Shown here: one piece after another, positions 44,097-55,209 of the stretch
How positions within the stretch are numbered: position 1 is the first letter of the stretch
Layout: each line of letters starts with the position of its first letter
Assembly (NCBI GenBank): GCA_911728435.2
Contig: OU452198.1
Coordinates: 31,959,902-32,023,901 of the forward strand
Length of the DNA: 64,000 bases
Origin: Apoderus coryli
Taxonomy: Eukaryota > Arthropoda > Insecta > Coleoptera > Attelabidae
Reading direction: 5' to 3'
Notes under the pieces: generated by a model
Database searches by the model: none
What the model was told of the DNA's origin: nothing
The model's input: only the letters and a program-made list of their open reading frames with translations
Translations under genes and position numbers: made by a program

Positions 44097-44135
44097 GAGG
44101 AGGATCATATTGTGGAGTAGACGTTTTTCATTTAT
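43668..44135 (-). mobile_element. Palindromic retro-insert with hammerhead-like core
   Basis: A 13-bp direct duplication AAATATATACTTT flanks the insert (43655-43667 and 44136-44148). The arms are inverted: AAATGAAAAACGTCTACTC at 43720 and its complement GAGTAGACGTTTTTCATTT at 44115-44133, both next to a CAATATGATCCTC block. The core at 43788-43817 (minus) is CTGATGA, T, GAGATC/GATCTT, GAAAC. A 49-base T run at 44046-44094 ends the interior. A variable-length duplication indicates retrotransposition. It has no coding capacity. Confidence 0.7.
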
Positions 44136-46088
44136 AAATATATACTTTATATAACGAAGATAAATTTCTTTTAGAAAAATGTGACAACACACTAACCCCA
44201 AACTATTTCAGGTAATGTCGTCTACATTATTTTGATTTCAAATCTGTTCAAATATCATAAATAAATATTTGGTGAAAATAATCAAAAACAAAGTCAGACA
44301 ATAATACAACTAAAAGTAAGGCAGGGATAAAAAACGAAAAATGTAGGTACGATCTAGTAGAAACTAATAACTTAAACGAACTAATATGACCATTTATTTC
44401 ACTACTATTTATATGCCACAACACTGTCTATTCACTTCATGACTGATTGTCTGTCCCTGTTATACGTTGGCTATTTATGTGGTTTTTCTTCTTTCTCGAA
44501 CGCTTCCAGTAAATAGTCGTTTGTTCTACAACATTCTGGCGCGCGTACGTCCATTCCAGATCTGTACTGTAAGCGAGGCACATTCTACAAAATTAACACA
44601 GGCTGCCCCGGACGAGGTATTGGCTATTAAATCTGTACAGAGTCGCCTCTGGTTAATTTGAGTCGCGAGCTTTCGAGAACGATTACATTTGATTACAATA
44701 GTATAGCCAAGGTGGTGTTGCCGGATATATTTATTTATCTCTAAGCGTAGGGGACATTTTAATATTCGTCACAGTATCAATGATTAACATCGATGTTTTC
44801 GATATATCGAAGAACATCGTGCATCCCTAAGCATAGTTGGTTTAGTAGGAACTGTTTATGTCATCAACGCTGTGGTCTGTGTATTCCTCGGAAATTATGA
44901 ATAGTATGGCCGTATATAGAATTTAGTGATTCAGACTAATCGATTGGTTGCAATTATTATTATAGCTAGCGGAGACTGGAATATTAATACAGCAAAATCT
45001 ATTGCATTTCTTATTTACCAAATACTAGAATTTTTATCCATGCGTAATTCCACCCAGGAGAAACATTTTATCCAAAACGATAAACAGCAACTAAATCAAA
45101 TCAAAATAGATGTTCTAGTCCATTTTCGTGTGTGATATTGCAATTTCTCCTGTTTTTTTTCCTCTCTGAGATTTGTCTCTCAATCTGGCCAAACCCGTAA
45201 AAAGTGTCGTTTGGCGTCAACGATCCATAAAAAAAGGAAAAAATAAGGGATAAGGAGGACAATAACATGGGAAATAATAGTATAAATCTGTTGGCGATTT
45301 TTTAAATATGCAAGTGTCTTCATTTGAACGTTTAATTTTAAGATTATAACAAATGCTTTTTTGTCATTATGGTTAATAAAATAGAAGTGTCCATCGCCTA
45401 CCTCAATGGTTTCAAAACGTTGCTGCCTTTTGCGCCCACAATGATTTCATATCTTGGATCATTGAAATCCGGATTCCTCGGGGATCAAAGAAATTCATCC
45501 TCACGACCAATTCATCGCTGAGGAAAATTTTCGTTCAAAAATGAGGAGGAGTCCCATCTTCTTTCAGATTTATTGGAACAATTTCAAGGAGATCAGTAGG
45601 GTTTTGTTGCGAAACCAATAAATAAATAAATAGAGGCTCAATTAAGTTTGTAGCCGTAGTCTAAGCGTGTTATTAAAAAATCCGAAAGCCTCGCTACCTC
45701 GAAAATCAGAAAATTTGATTGTCTTTCAGAATATTTGATCATATACATGCGGTGTTTCATTCACGAAAATGGACTTCTGCCTATTTTTATAAGTAGATCA
45801 CAATGTAGTAGTTTCCGCGCGCCCTGTAACATTGTGAATCAATTTGTCAAGATAATTGATATTTCTAAGATATTCTCAACTATGACCAAAATTTCAAGGG
45901 CCTGTCTATATTTTCCGAATACCTGGTTTGGCACAAATATCACAATAAGTGTGAGATTGGATTGACCTGAGTAACAATTAAAATTTTCAATACAATCTTA
46001 GGCATAGTTTTCCCAAAATTTTTAATGTATGTACCATCGACCAACAATCACCCTGTATATGCCTTAACACTACTGTGTATTTTGAGAA
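44136..46088. other. Gene-free stretch
   Basis: A GC-richer block at 44450-44690 has a 64-codon plus frame with no family features. At 44775-44835 AACATCGATGTTTTCGATAT and GTGCATCCCTA resemble the TAGGGATG ends of some hAT-type repeats; a related inverted block is at 40200-40275. The plus frames near 45440-45610 and 45735-45965 are unassigned. CACCCTGTATATG occurs at 46052. Confidence 0.35.
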
Positions 46089-46096
46089 GGTCATAG

Positions 46097-47604
46097 CAGA
46101 GAACAACAGAGAATATGAACTCCCACCACGTTCTATTGTCCTGTGCGAGGCAGGTGGTAGCCATTTTTTAATATACTCGACAGATCCGTATTTACGTTTT
46201 ATTGATATTACAGGATAGGTAAAGAACAGGGGAGTAATAGAATTATTTTATAATAGAATTACATCTTTATTAATTATAAAAACAAATACTTTTTTACTTT
46301 TATTCATGTTTCCATATACTTAATCATTTTATTTTTATTTTTCAAATTTCTATTGATTAATTTTAATGTATAAAATAACCTTAACCTAACATATAATTTC
46401 GTAACATATTTTTTTGGGAAATTAGAACATGGATGTTCCAACTTTACATTTTTGCTTAAATTAATAAAATTATTAATAATATTGAACTTGATTAAACAAT
46501 TTTCAAAATTATTTTCAAATATATTTGCTAATGTGGAAATGTATTATACAAAATTGGCATGTGGCATCATTAAATTACCATACAAATTTGTATTTTCGTA
46601 TGCTTTGAAGTAGCAAAACAGCGAAGACTCATCTAATGATTCTACTGATTTAGCGTACTTCGTACATACAACACAGATGTGTATTTTAATGCATTTCTTT
46701 ATTAGATATCCGCATACATATCTTTGAAAATTTTTTTGTAAAATATGATGATGATTTTCAATTCCTTAAGTATAATTGAGAATGTATTATATTTTACCTG
46801 TTTATGGCCTTCAGAAAAACAACACACAGCACACATGTTGGGAATTTCCCATTATATACCTACAAAACATGTTAAATCACCCCCCATAAATAGGCAATAA
46901 AACCTGAGACGTGAATTTACTACCTGCTAATATCTATAATAGATAAAATATGTAATTCAAATTTAATACACACTGTCAGAATTTAATAGAATGTTTGCAC
47001 TCATCTAGTAACATTTTTAAGCTCTCTTTTTAGAATGCTTAAGATGTATTGGACTTTTATGGGCAAATAGACTGAACCAAGTTATAAAAGATGAGGGCCA
47101 TTATGCTGCGAAATTAAGCGAAGTTATTCATGTTTTTTTTTTGCAAGTAAGCTCAATCTTTTAAAGAGTTTGTTTAGAAATATTTGTTTTTCAAAATAAC
47201 AATGGTAATTTGATTTAATGTACCTATGTGATATTATTTTAACCTAATTTTATATGCATCTAATTCAAATACTACAGAAATATCTTACCTTTTACTATCC
47301 ATCGGGAAACTAAAGAATGATAAATTGCAGTTATAATATTTATTCCTGCAATTCTTCGCAGCACACATCATTCCGCCTCTGCTTTTTTGCATTTCAAAAT
47401 AAACAATATCACTATCAAAAGTTTATAAAACAAAAACACACAATATAACTATATAACACACAGAATACCCCCTACGGCACTGGAAAACACAAATAAAATA
47501 TCCCGACGACAATGAGAGTATAAGAAAACATGGCGATTTTGAGTGCGCAATAATATGCGCAATCTCTTCCCCCACCAGCAAGATCACATTCTCTGTTGTT
47601 CTCT
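46097..47604. mobile_element. Non-autonomous hAT-type element with perfect 8-bp TSD
   Basis: The left end CAGAGAACAACAGAGAAT at 46097 mirrors the right end ATTCTCTGTTGTTCTCT ending at 47604. GGTCATAG flanks both sides (46089-46096, 47605-47612), an exact 8-bp duplication. Subterminal CCCACCACG on the left and CCCCCACCAGC on the right also mirror imperfectly. The 1.5-kb interior is AT-rich with no reading frame of note. The 8-bp duplication and CAGAG ends indicate the hAT superfamily. Confidence 0.85.
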
Positions 47605-47612
47605 GGTCATAG

Positions 47613-49539
47613 TGTCCTAGAGAGTTACAGACATTTAGAATATACTAGAAGAAAAATTAAAAACATGTTGTCACCCTGTATACAGTCTTATAAGAAACAC
47701 TAATGTACCTAATGTTCAATGTGTTTTGCTCGTATATATACCATGATAATGTAAATAAACAATAATTTAAGAGCCCGCACGCATGCATCATGATTAGGAA
47801 TTTATTTAAATCCATGTACGGTTGACGCTCTTATTTCGAATTGGCTTTAGAATAAACTTTTGAATCAATTAATGTTTTAAATATACCATATGCTACTTAA
47901 TTTTTACTACATACAGAGTGACCAAATAAATTAACATACAGAATATAACGGGTGTCTCATTAAGAATGCACCAAGTCGACAACTGTTGCTGAAGGATACA
48001 TTCAGTTCCCGCTTAGATTCATTTAAGATCGGGAATCATGAAACTAGTGTTCATGAGACTGGGTGGGAGGACAAGACGTTGAAAAGGTTTAGCTCAATAT
48101 CATCCGTTATATGAAGCATAAGTTCTGGTATCTGACAGTAACTTCTCGCAACTTTGACACATAAAAATAAAGATCATGGATTTGCAAATATCATTAAATT
48201 GAATGAATCAGCGTGCGATAATCTGGTATGAAATGTGATGAAACAACACACTGCAACCCACTTCAACTATATTATTGTGACGACCTATAACGTGGAAAAG
48301 CAGGGACGGAAAGATGCCATTTGAAAATCGATAACTCTATAAATAATGCATTTGAGGTTGAGACAGAATGTATACGACAATATATTGGGCGCAAGTGAGA
48401 TGGATGATGCGCGTGGTGGTTGTATTATCTATCTACCCCGCCCACAAGGGTACACACGCCACGTGATTTTAGATTAATCACGTATAGGATTTGTATATAC
48501 TTATTTTTTTGTATTATTAACTAATAAGAAATGTTTGAATTTTTCACAACTCGAGACTGTGTCGAAGGTTATAATTTACTTTCCAATTGACGGAATTGGA
48601 TTTAGGTGGCGACGAGGGATAGAGGCGATAGAGATAATTTTTTTAACAAAATTCTTATGAACTAAAATAAATCCCCATAGAATAGTAAAAATAAAGAAAC
48701 ACGTCCGTTTAAATGTCTGTCAACGGTCAATTTCACATTCAAATTAGAAGCTGCTTTTGACGTAATCACTATATTCAAGTTGTTTATTTTGAAGATCAGT
48801 AGTGTAGGTATAGGTCTTAAGCGGTTTTTTTTTGAAATATTGGAACAATGTTTGCCCAGGAGTTGGCTGTCGTTGAACCTTGGCATCCGTTTGTTCGTTG
48901 TAGCTAGAACATCAACTAATACTAAACAAACAATAACCGTTAGTTCACGACGCAAATTACGAAAACAAATAAACATAACCCACTCTCTCAGTGCGAGTAT
49001 GATAGACACTGACTGTCTACAAGGAAGAGACACACCGTTCGATGCTCCAAGCCTTCCGGAACATACTCATAGTAGGTACATTGTTCCCTTTCGGCTGTCT
49101 AGACGCGGCCTTGTTTGCACTTGACCTCCGGAAAGAAGGTTTGACAGTTTGAGCGAACGGAAGGAACGTGTGATACCATCTTTAGACTAAACCGTTGGGT
49201 GGGCAGGTGCTCTGGGTGCCCTTTAGAACCAACCGGCACTGCTCAGAAGATGCCCAGTAGATGTCACAAATAAAGACACAATAGACTGTTGAAGTTTTAC
49301 CATTGAGAAGGGGACCCTGTATAAATCAGGGTTCTAAAATGATCACAAAAACAAGAAGTTTTTTAATGTTAGTTGAAACTACCTACCGAGAGACGAAGGA
49401 GTATTTTAAACGTGCCACATTATGCAGTCTGGGCATATTACCATTTTTATTATCCCGGCTTAATATTTTATCAGATACTATTATATCTTGGATTGTGGTA
49501 GTTGTCTGTGTTGTTTGAACCTTTACAATTTTATTGGTC
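47613..49539. other. Gene-free stretch with a GC-richer block
   Basis: CACCCTGTATACAG at 47674 and AACGGGTGTCTCATTAAG at 47948 are small-element-like. The interval 48780-49260 is less AT-rich, with frames open for over 110 codons on each strand, but none shows a domain. It could be an untranslated exon, a promoter or an unrecognised repeat. Confidence 0.35.
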
Positions 49540-50562
49540 AAGTCGAGAAGATTATATCGGGCAAATGGGCGCCGCGCCGTCACAATTGATTGCCATACGG
49601 GCTCGTTTTAAAGCATTTTTCATCACTTCGACGAGAACTCGGGCGACAGATTCTCGCACTCGTGTCGAATGTTGTATTTGAGGGCTTCCAGAGTCTCGGG
49701 CTTGTTCACGTAACACGGGACTTCAAAAAACCCCACAAAAAAAAAAGTCTGGAATACTTAAATCGGGCCATCTTGCGGGCCAGTGCAAATCGCCAAAACG
49801 AGAGATGAGGCGACCCGGGAACGCTGTCTTCAGAATATCGGTTGTGGCTCGCGCAATGTGTGCCGTTGCTCCGTTCTGTTGGAACCACATGTCCCTCAGT
49901 TCTAATTCGTCCAATTGCGGCAAAAAAAAACTCGGTCAACATGGCCCTATAGCGCGCACCGACCACTGTTGTCATTTGGCCAGCGGCATTCTCGAAAAAA
50001 AATGGCTCCAGCGTGAACAGAGCACCATGCAGTCACTTTCAGTGCCCCAGAAGCGATAGTTTTGCTTGTTCACGGACCCGCTGAGGTGGAAATGAGCCTC
50101 ATCGCTCATTATGATGATGGTCGTAAAATCGTCCACTTCTTCCTCGAGATTGAGGATGGCTTGGGCGTAGGTTACGCGCGTTTGGCGGTCGGCAGGCAGC
50201 ATCTGATGCACGGACTGGACTTTGTACGGGAACATGCACAGGTCTTTGACCAAAATTCGCTTTAGGGACGTCCAGCTGATGGCTAATTGCGTGGCACGGC
50301 GTCTGGTCGATGTTTCCGGCGACAGCTCGACATCCTCGGCAACAGCGGCGATATTCTCGGTAGAACGGGCGCTCCGGGGCCGGCCACTCTTGGCAACGTT
50401 TCGTGTGGTTCCATACTCTTCAAGGTTGGTGGCCAAACGGCGCAGTCGGTGTCAGACGGCCGGGGAATCGGCGACTTCACGCTGCGCCAACACCACAGAC
50501 GAATTGTTACGCAAAAAAATAGACACGATTATTCCGCGTTCTTGGGGAGTGTATCGCTCCAT
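49540..50562 (-). pseudogene. Mariner/IS630-type transposase, nearly full length
   Basis: From ATG 50562 the frame reads MERYTPQERGIIVSIFLRNN, one TGA at about 50452, LATNLEEYGTTRNVAKSGRP (second HTH linker), RATQLAISWTSLKRILVKDL, MFPYKVQSVHQMLPADRQTR and IIMSDEAHFHLSGSVNKQNY with the first catalytic Asp. After a slip near 50020 come MWFQQNGATAHIARATTDIL and WPARWPDLSIPDFFF. A further slip leads to CYVNKPETLEALKYNIRHEC and a stop near 49620. The second catalytic position is Asn (QQNGATAH) where QQDGA is usual. The region is much richer in GC than its surroundings. Three or more lesions make it inactive. Confidence 0.87.
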
Positions 50563-51338
50563 GACTTGTGCACTTGCATCTGTCTAGTCCACAAATGTCA
50601 AAACAGATTTGACATTGGCGGCCATTTGCAAAAATGAGAGCATCTTCCAATAGGATGATTTCTTTTGGCCCACCTAGTATAAACAACTAAAGAAAGTGCA
50701 GTGCCCTCACTGTTTAGGAATCTTGTGTCATATGATATAATGATTGAAATATAACTTATAACACATTAACTATTATTGGAAGTGTGTTGCAGGTCATCGA
50801 ATAGTACAATGCCCTTTCTATACTAAAAATATGATAACAGTAATGATTTCAGAAAAACATTATTTCTGCGAATAGCTAGGATTTCATTGATTCAAAATGA
50901 GTGTGTTTAAATTAAGATACCCTCGTATATAACATATTATAAGAACAAGTAGCAGCAGGAAAAGTAGATAGACGCGTTTTATCGCGATACTCGGTTCTTT
51001 TATATATACAGAAGCAGTTTTTAATCGGTATATATCATCATCGGCATTGTGGTCAACAATCGTCAAGAGATCAGTAGCGGCAAACGGTTGTAGTTATCAT
51101 CGAAAATTGTGTCTCTCTTTCTCTTCACGTATCCTTCTTCTACTTTCTTATACATGTATTAGTAAAACAATGTTAAATCTGCCAGGGGTTACACATACAT
51201 ACACAGCCGTAGTCCGTATACAGGCAGTGCTTTTCTGCCTTTTATTAAATTAGGCAAGTAATATGGGACTCGGTAGCGTAATTCCGAACCACAGTGCACT
51301 TAACGTTAAGTATACTGTAACCTGACTGACGATAATCC
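50563..51338. other. Gene-free stretch
   Basis: GGCCCACCTAGTATA at 50667 resembles the outer end of elements of the preceding transposase type (a mutated CCCACCCTGTATA). The rest, including a TATATATA-bearing block at 51000-51150, shows no coding similarity. Confidence 0.35.
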
Positions 51339-52586
51339 TTAACCCATTAGTGCATAAAGTTTAAAATTAAGTTGATTTTATTTTTTTTACTAAAAATTCA
51401 TTAAATAAAACAAAAAAGTTAAAAAAATGCAAATTTATTTTTTTCTAATTTGTTTAAACAAAATATTGCACGTCCGTTTAAACGTGTGCGGTGGTTTACT
51501 TAGTGTGGTATTGTTCAAAACAGTATTTTGGATGCAGACCAATATTACATTTCTTGCACACAAAATGAGCTTTTTTGCCACAAACTTTACATCTCCGTGT
51601 TATTATAAGCTACTAAATGGTTTCTTTAATCAAACCTAACATTATCGCTCGGGGGTTGCACAGTTTTTCCTCTAAATGAAGATGTCCCATAAGGAGAGAG
51701 AAAGCCATTACCAATGGATCGGCGGAAATTCAAAAGAGGCATGTATTTTCTTTGACGCATTCTAGTTCGATATGCAGCGACAGCCTGATCCATAAAATCA
51801 ACCCCTCCCATGCCTCTATTATAACTGGCAAATACTTTCAGTTGCGGCACAGATATTCTTGCTTTACAATCTCTGGAATATCTTGTACAACTTCCTTCAG
51901 CCACTTCATTATAGTTGGTTATACAAGTAACCAGTTTGTGTTATATTTCCACGTCGTTAGACATATCTTGTCTTCAATTTCAGTCTGGTGATCGTAAGAA
52001 CCTCTTGTCTTTTTTTCCATAACCTTTTTGCTAGGTAGTGGGCATCTGTTTGTCATGTTTTCTCGTATTGTTCCTGTTGCACAATAACAGAAATCAGCTA
52101 GATGGCACATCCAACGGCTTGAGGAAAAATAATTATCAAAAAATATTTTAAAACCTTTGTTGGGTGGTATATTTCTGATAATTTTAATAGTGACATTACT
52201 ACATCTCCTCCAATACCAAATTCTTTTTTTTTTTTTACCTCTGATTTACCCATGTAGATTACAAAGGAAATAAAATAGCCAGTACTTGAACAAAGGGCCC
52301 AATTCTTGTAGCCAAATCTGATTGGCTTTCCTCTTATGTACTACTTTGCGAAATGTTTCCCATAATAAGGAACCATACTCTCATCTATAGAAATATTCTC
52401 TTCCAGTCCTCCATGTTTTTTCTATGTTATGTTGAAATGGGTGATCAACGGTCTTAGTTTGTACAGGCGGTTATTATCGATATTTAAATTATCATTTAGG
52501 TGGAAATGTCGAAGAATTTGTTCAAACCTGTGACGCCGTATGCTAGTTTGCAAAAATTTAGGAACGTCGGGTAAACTGGACCAATA

Positions 52587-54168
52587 TTTATTTATTTATT
52601 AATCTACGGACAAAGTCCATTATTACAACATGTACAAAACAATAGCATACAACATAATACAGAAATTATAAAACTTACATAATGGCTCTAGACTATCCAT
52701 TACAATTGAACTTAATAAAAAAAAAACAAAAAACCAGCAATTGCGCGACGTACAACAGCTCGCAGGACTCCAACGCTCGCTGATGTTAAGGAATTAATGA
52801 ATGCTAAATCATTTTAAATTTTAAAAACAAGAATTAGGGAAACCATTCATCTCTAGACCCCCTCCTCAAGCGACCGGCGAACTCACCAAATGGTGCGAAG
52901 AAATCGATGTTATGATTAGAACAACGATTCGCCAGTCGCGCCACTCTGGTGACAAAGGTATTCATAGCGTAGTTCGCGCGGTGGAACGAGACGTGAAAGA
53001 GATCAGAACTTCTGCTTTGTCTAGGGGGAACACGAAAACCAATCTGGGATAAAAGACTAGAAGATAAAAGAGTATTGTTTGAAATTTTATATAGTATAGT
53101 CAGATCCCTGACAACCCTGCGGGCGCCCAATGTAGCCAACTTCAGCTCACTCAGCAATACGCCGTAGTTGAAGTTAAAATCAACGGGTCGTTCACGGCCG
53201 AGTCTAAAATGAACGTACCTCAGAAAACGGTGCTGAACCCTCTCGATACAGACAGTGTGACAAACATAAGATGGAGACCACACCGCAGAGGCGTACTCCA
53301 AATGCGTCCTCACAAGGGACGTGTACAGGGCCCTGAATGTACCAATCTGACTGAAATCCCCCGAACAACGTCTGATGAAGCCCAACATCTTAATGGACCG
53401 CGATGTCGCGCGCCTGATGTGGTCGGTGTAGCTCAGTGAAGAATCCAAGTAGACACCCAGATCCTTGACCAAAGTCTTATAATCCAAAGCGTCCCGGTCA
53501 ATAAAGTATTCGTGAAAACGTGGATCCCTAGTACGGTTAAAATTAACGCAAAAGCACTTCGATATATTCAAATCCAACCCATTCGCCTCACACCAATGCA
53601 CAAGCCGAATAACATCCTCCTGCAAAAGGTAGCAATCGGATGGGCCTGCAATACGCCTATAACACTTTAGATCATCAGCAAATAACTTGATCTCATTATG
53701 AACGAAACATTGCGCTATGTCATTGACAAATAAGTTAAATAATAAGGGGCCCAAATGAGACCCCTGAGGAACACCAGATGAAACTAATATGGGCCTGGAA
53801 TGAAACTCATTGATCCGGACAACCTGAGTTCTACCACATAAGTAGCTCCCCAACCAGTCCAACATAGGCTCAGAGACTCCAACAATCCCAAGCTTCTCAA
53901 TGAGAAGTCGATGGTTGACACTGTCGAAAGCCTTAGAGAAGTCGGTGTAAATGGCATGAACTTGATATCCGTGCTCCAAAGCCCGGGACAAGTAGTTTGT
54001 GAATTCGAGGAGATTGAGCTCGGTAGATTTACCTGTCTGCAATCCAAATTGATCGGAGATCACCAATGGCCCCAGAGTGGCCGTCAGATAACGAGTGATC
54101 AGGTTTTCGAATAGTTTCGGAATTGAATTCAATATACAGACCGGTCGGTAATTTGTTACTTGTTACTT
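52587..54168 (-). mobile_element. Jockey-like non-LTR retrotransposon, 5'-truncated, inserted in piggyBac
   Basis: It splits the piggyBac codons LY|W. Its 3' end is a TAAATAAATAAATA tail at 52587-52604 and its 5' end is cut off at the RT motif NYRPVCILNSIPKLFE. The 3' UTR (52605-52833) is A-rich with no gene. Confidence 0.88.
52834..54132 (-). CDS. Reverse transcriptase domain, intact 432-codon frame (5'-truncated)
   Basis: This is the longest open frame in the window. Blocks in order: NSIPKLFENLITRYL, DQFGLQTGKSTELNLLEF, HAIYTDFSKAFDSVNHRLL with the first catalytic Asp, SSGVPQGSHLGPLLFNLFVN, IKLFADDLKCYRRIAGPSDC with the A-D-D active site (residues ~153-157), LDLNISKCFCVNFNRTRD, VKDLGVYLDSSLSYTDHI, LYTSLVRTHLEYASAVWSPS, RVQHRFLRYVHFRL, and a C-terminal tail. 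It is the Jockey-type ORF2 C-terminal half. ORF1, the endonuclease and the RT fingers are missing, so it is not autonomous. No stop or frameshift within 1.3 kb implies a young insertion. Confidence 0.9.
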   Translation of the reverse strand: MNSIPKLFENLITRYLTATLGPLVISDQFGLQTGKSTELNLLEFTNYLSRALEHGYQVHAIYTDFSKAFDSVNHRLLIEKLGIVGVSEPMLDWLGSYLCGRTQVVRINEFHSRPILVSSGVPQGSHLGPLLFNLFVNDIAQCFVHNEIKLFADDLKCYRRIAGPSDCYLLQEDVIRLVHWCEANGLDLNISKCFCVNFNRTRDPRFHEYFIDRDALDYKTLVKDLGVYLDSSLSYTDHIRRATSRSIKMLGFIRRCSGDFSQIGTFRALYTSLVRTHLEYASAVWSPSYVCHTVCIERVQHRFLRYVHFRLGRERPVDFNFNYGVLLSELKLATLGARRVVRDLTILYKISNNTLLSSSLLSQIGFRVPPRQSRSSDLFHVSFHRANYAMNTFVTRVARLANRCSNHNIDFFAPFGEFAGRLRRGSRDEWFP

Positions 54169-55209
54169 ATATAATCTCTTATTTGGACATTTGCCATATC
54201 CGGAAAGTAAAAGACCCCCAATAAAAACATACATCTCGTCAAGCGTCATATTTAGCTGTACGTTTCTTTGTAATGCATATAAGTTCGTTTGGTCCCGCAT
54301 ATGCTTGAGTAAATCCTCTGTGAAAAATAACATGAAAAAATTAGTTGGTGTTTTGCAGGCTTTCGCTTCATCGGATACTGAAATCTCTTGACAGTCTACA
54401 ATCATGTTAAAATTTGGTTTAGATTGTTTCCATGATAATTCAAATTTATTATTAGCACACTTATTTGTTACGCTGCGTTCATTTTCACTCACTCGAATGT
54501 ATTTTGCAAGCGGTTCTTCATCATTTGAATCCCAATTATCATCTTCTAAATCTCCCTCGCCTTCTTCCAGTTCATCGTCTCCTTTTCTATCAGTTACGGC
54601 TACTTCACAAAAAGTCTTTAACATTTGAGGTCCCAAACAGTTCAAATCGCCAACATGTTCGTCATCACTTAAATCTTCGTCAACGTCTGTATCATTTCCA
54701 TCAATTGGATGCAAAGTATAAATGTCCAGATTTTGGCCGCTTTCATCATCATCAAGCGCTTGCAGCAACTCCCTGAGTGAAAGGCTAAATGTATATAAAA
54801 AAAATGTTTCAGTGTTCTGGGTGCATGGTGTCCGTTTTAACGGACGCAAAGAAAAAAGTAGCAGCTAGACAAATTTATTATATTTTTATAATTAACAATG
54901 ACTAATACGTCATAAATAAAGCCTTATACAAAAGTTTTTGAGAAATAATTTGGTTATTTTCGGCTTTTATGAAATTTGTAGTCATAAAACTTACCCGGTG
55001 CCATGATTCCTATAAAGTGACGGATCCATTTTAGTTTTCTTTCTTTACCAAGTACACAATTTGCCACTGGAACCATTTTATTAATTTTTATCTTTAAGTA
55101 GACACAACTAGAAAGACACTGATAGCATTAAAATATTTAAGGTTATGTTTATAACTTAAAGATATACTAAAACAGCCGTTTAAACGGACGCTATGCACTA
55201 ATGGGTTAA

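Larger units (their letters stand above)
51496..55029 (-). pseudogene. piggyBac transposase, interrupted and with stops
   Basis: A 35-nt first exon starts at 55029 (MDPSLYRNHGTG) with donor GTAAGT at 54994. The second starts at 54784 after an ATTTAG acceptor in matching phase and gives LSLRELLQALDDDESGQNLD, an acidic region, NLYALQRNVQLNMTLDEM and CPNKRLY at 54170. After the insert the text resumes YWSSLPDVPKFLQTSIRRHR at 52586. The catalytic Asp positions are visible in ENISIDESMVPYYG, FKIFFDNYFSSS and GMGGVDFMDQA. The C-terminal Cys-rich finger CKVCGKKAHFVCKKC, GLHPKYCFEQYHTK ends at the TAA at 51496. A TAG replaces Gln before YIRGKPIRFG, and homopolymer frameshifts occur near 52230 and 51640. 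Confidence 0.92.
51343..55205 (-). mobile_element. Complete piggyBac element split by a retrotransposon
   Basis: TTAA occurs at 51339-51342 and 55206-55209, directly outside inverted ends CCCATTAGTGCATA and TATGCACTAATGGG. Subterminal CGTCCGTTTAAACG-type words mirror at about 51471 and 55176. TTAA duplication and CCC ends are diagnostic of piggyBac. Without the nested 1.58-kb insert the element would be about 2.28 kb, the normal size. The transposase occupies most of it on minus. Confidence 0.93.

Noticed and set aside
43963..44154. Frame with a long poly-Phe run
   Set aside because: Produced by the 49-base T run inside the palindromic insert.
53209..54776. Plus-strand frames across the nested retrotransposon and piggyBac exon
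   Set aside because: They mirror the well-supported minus-strand RT and transposase.
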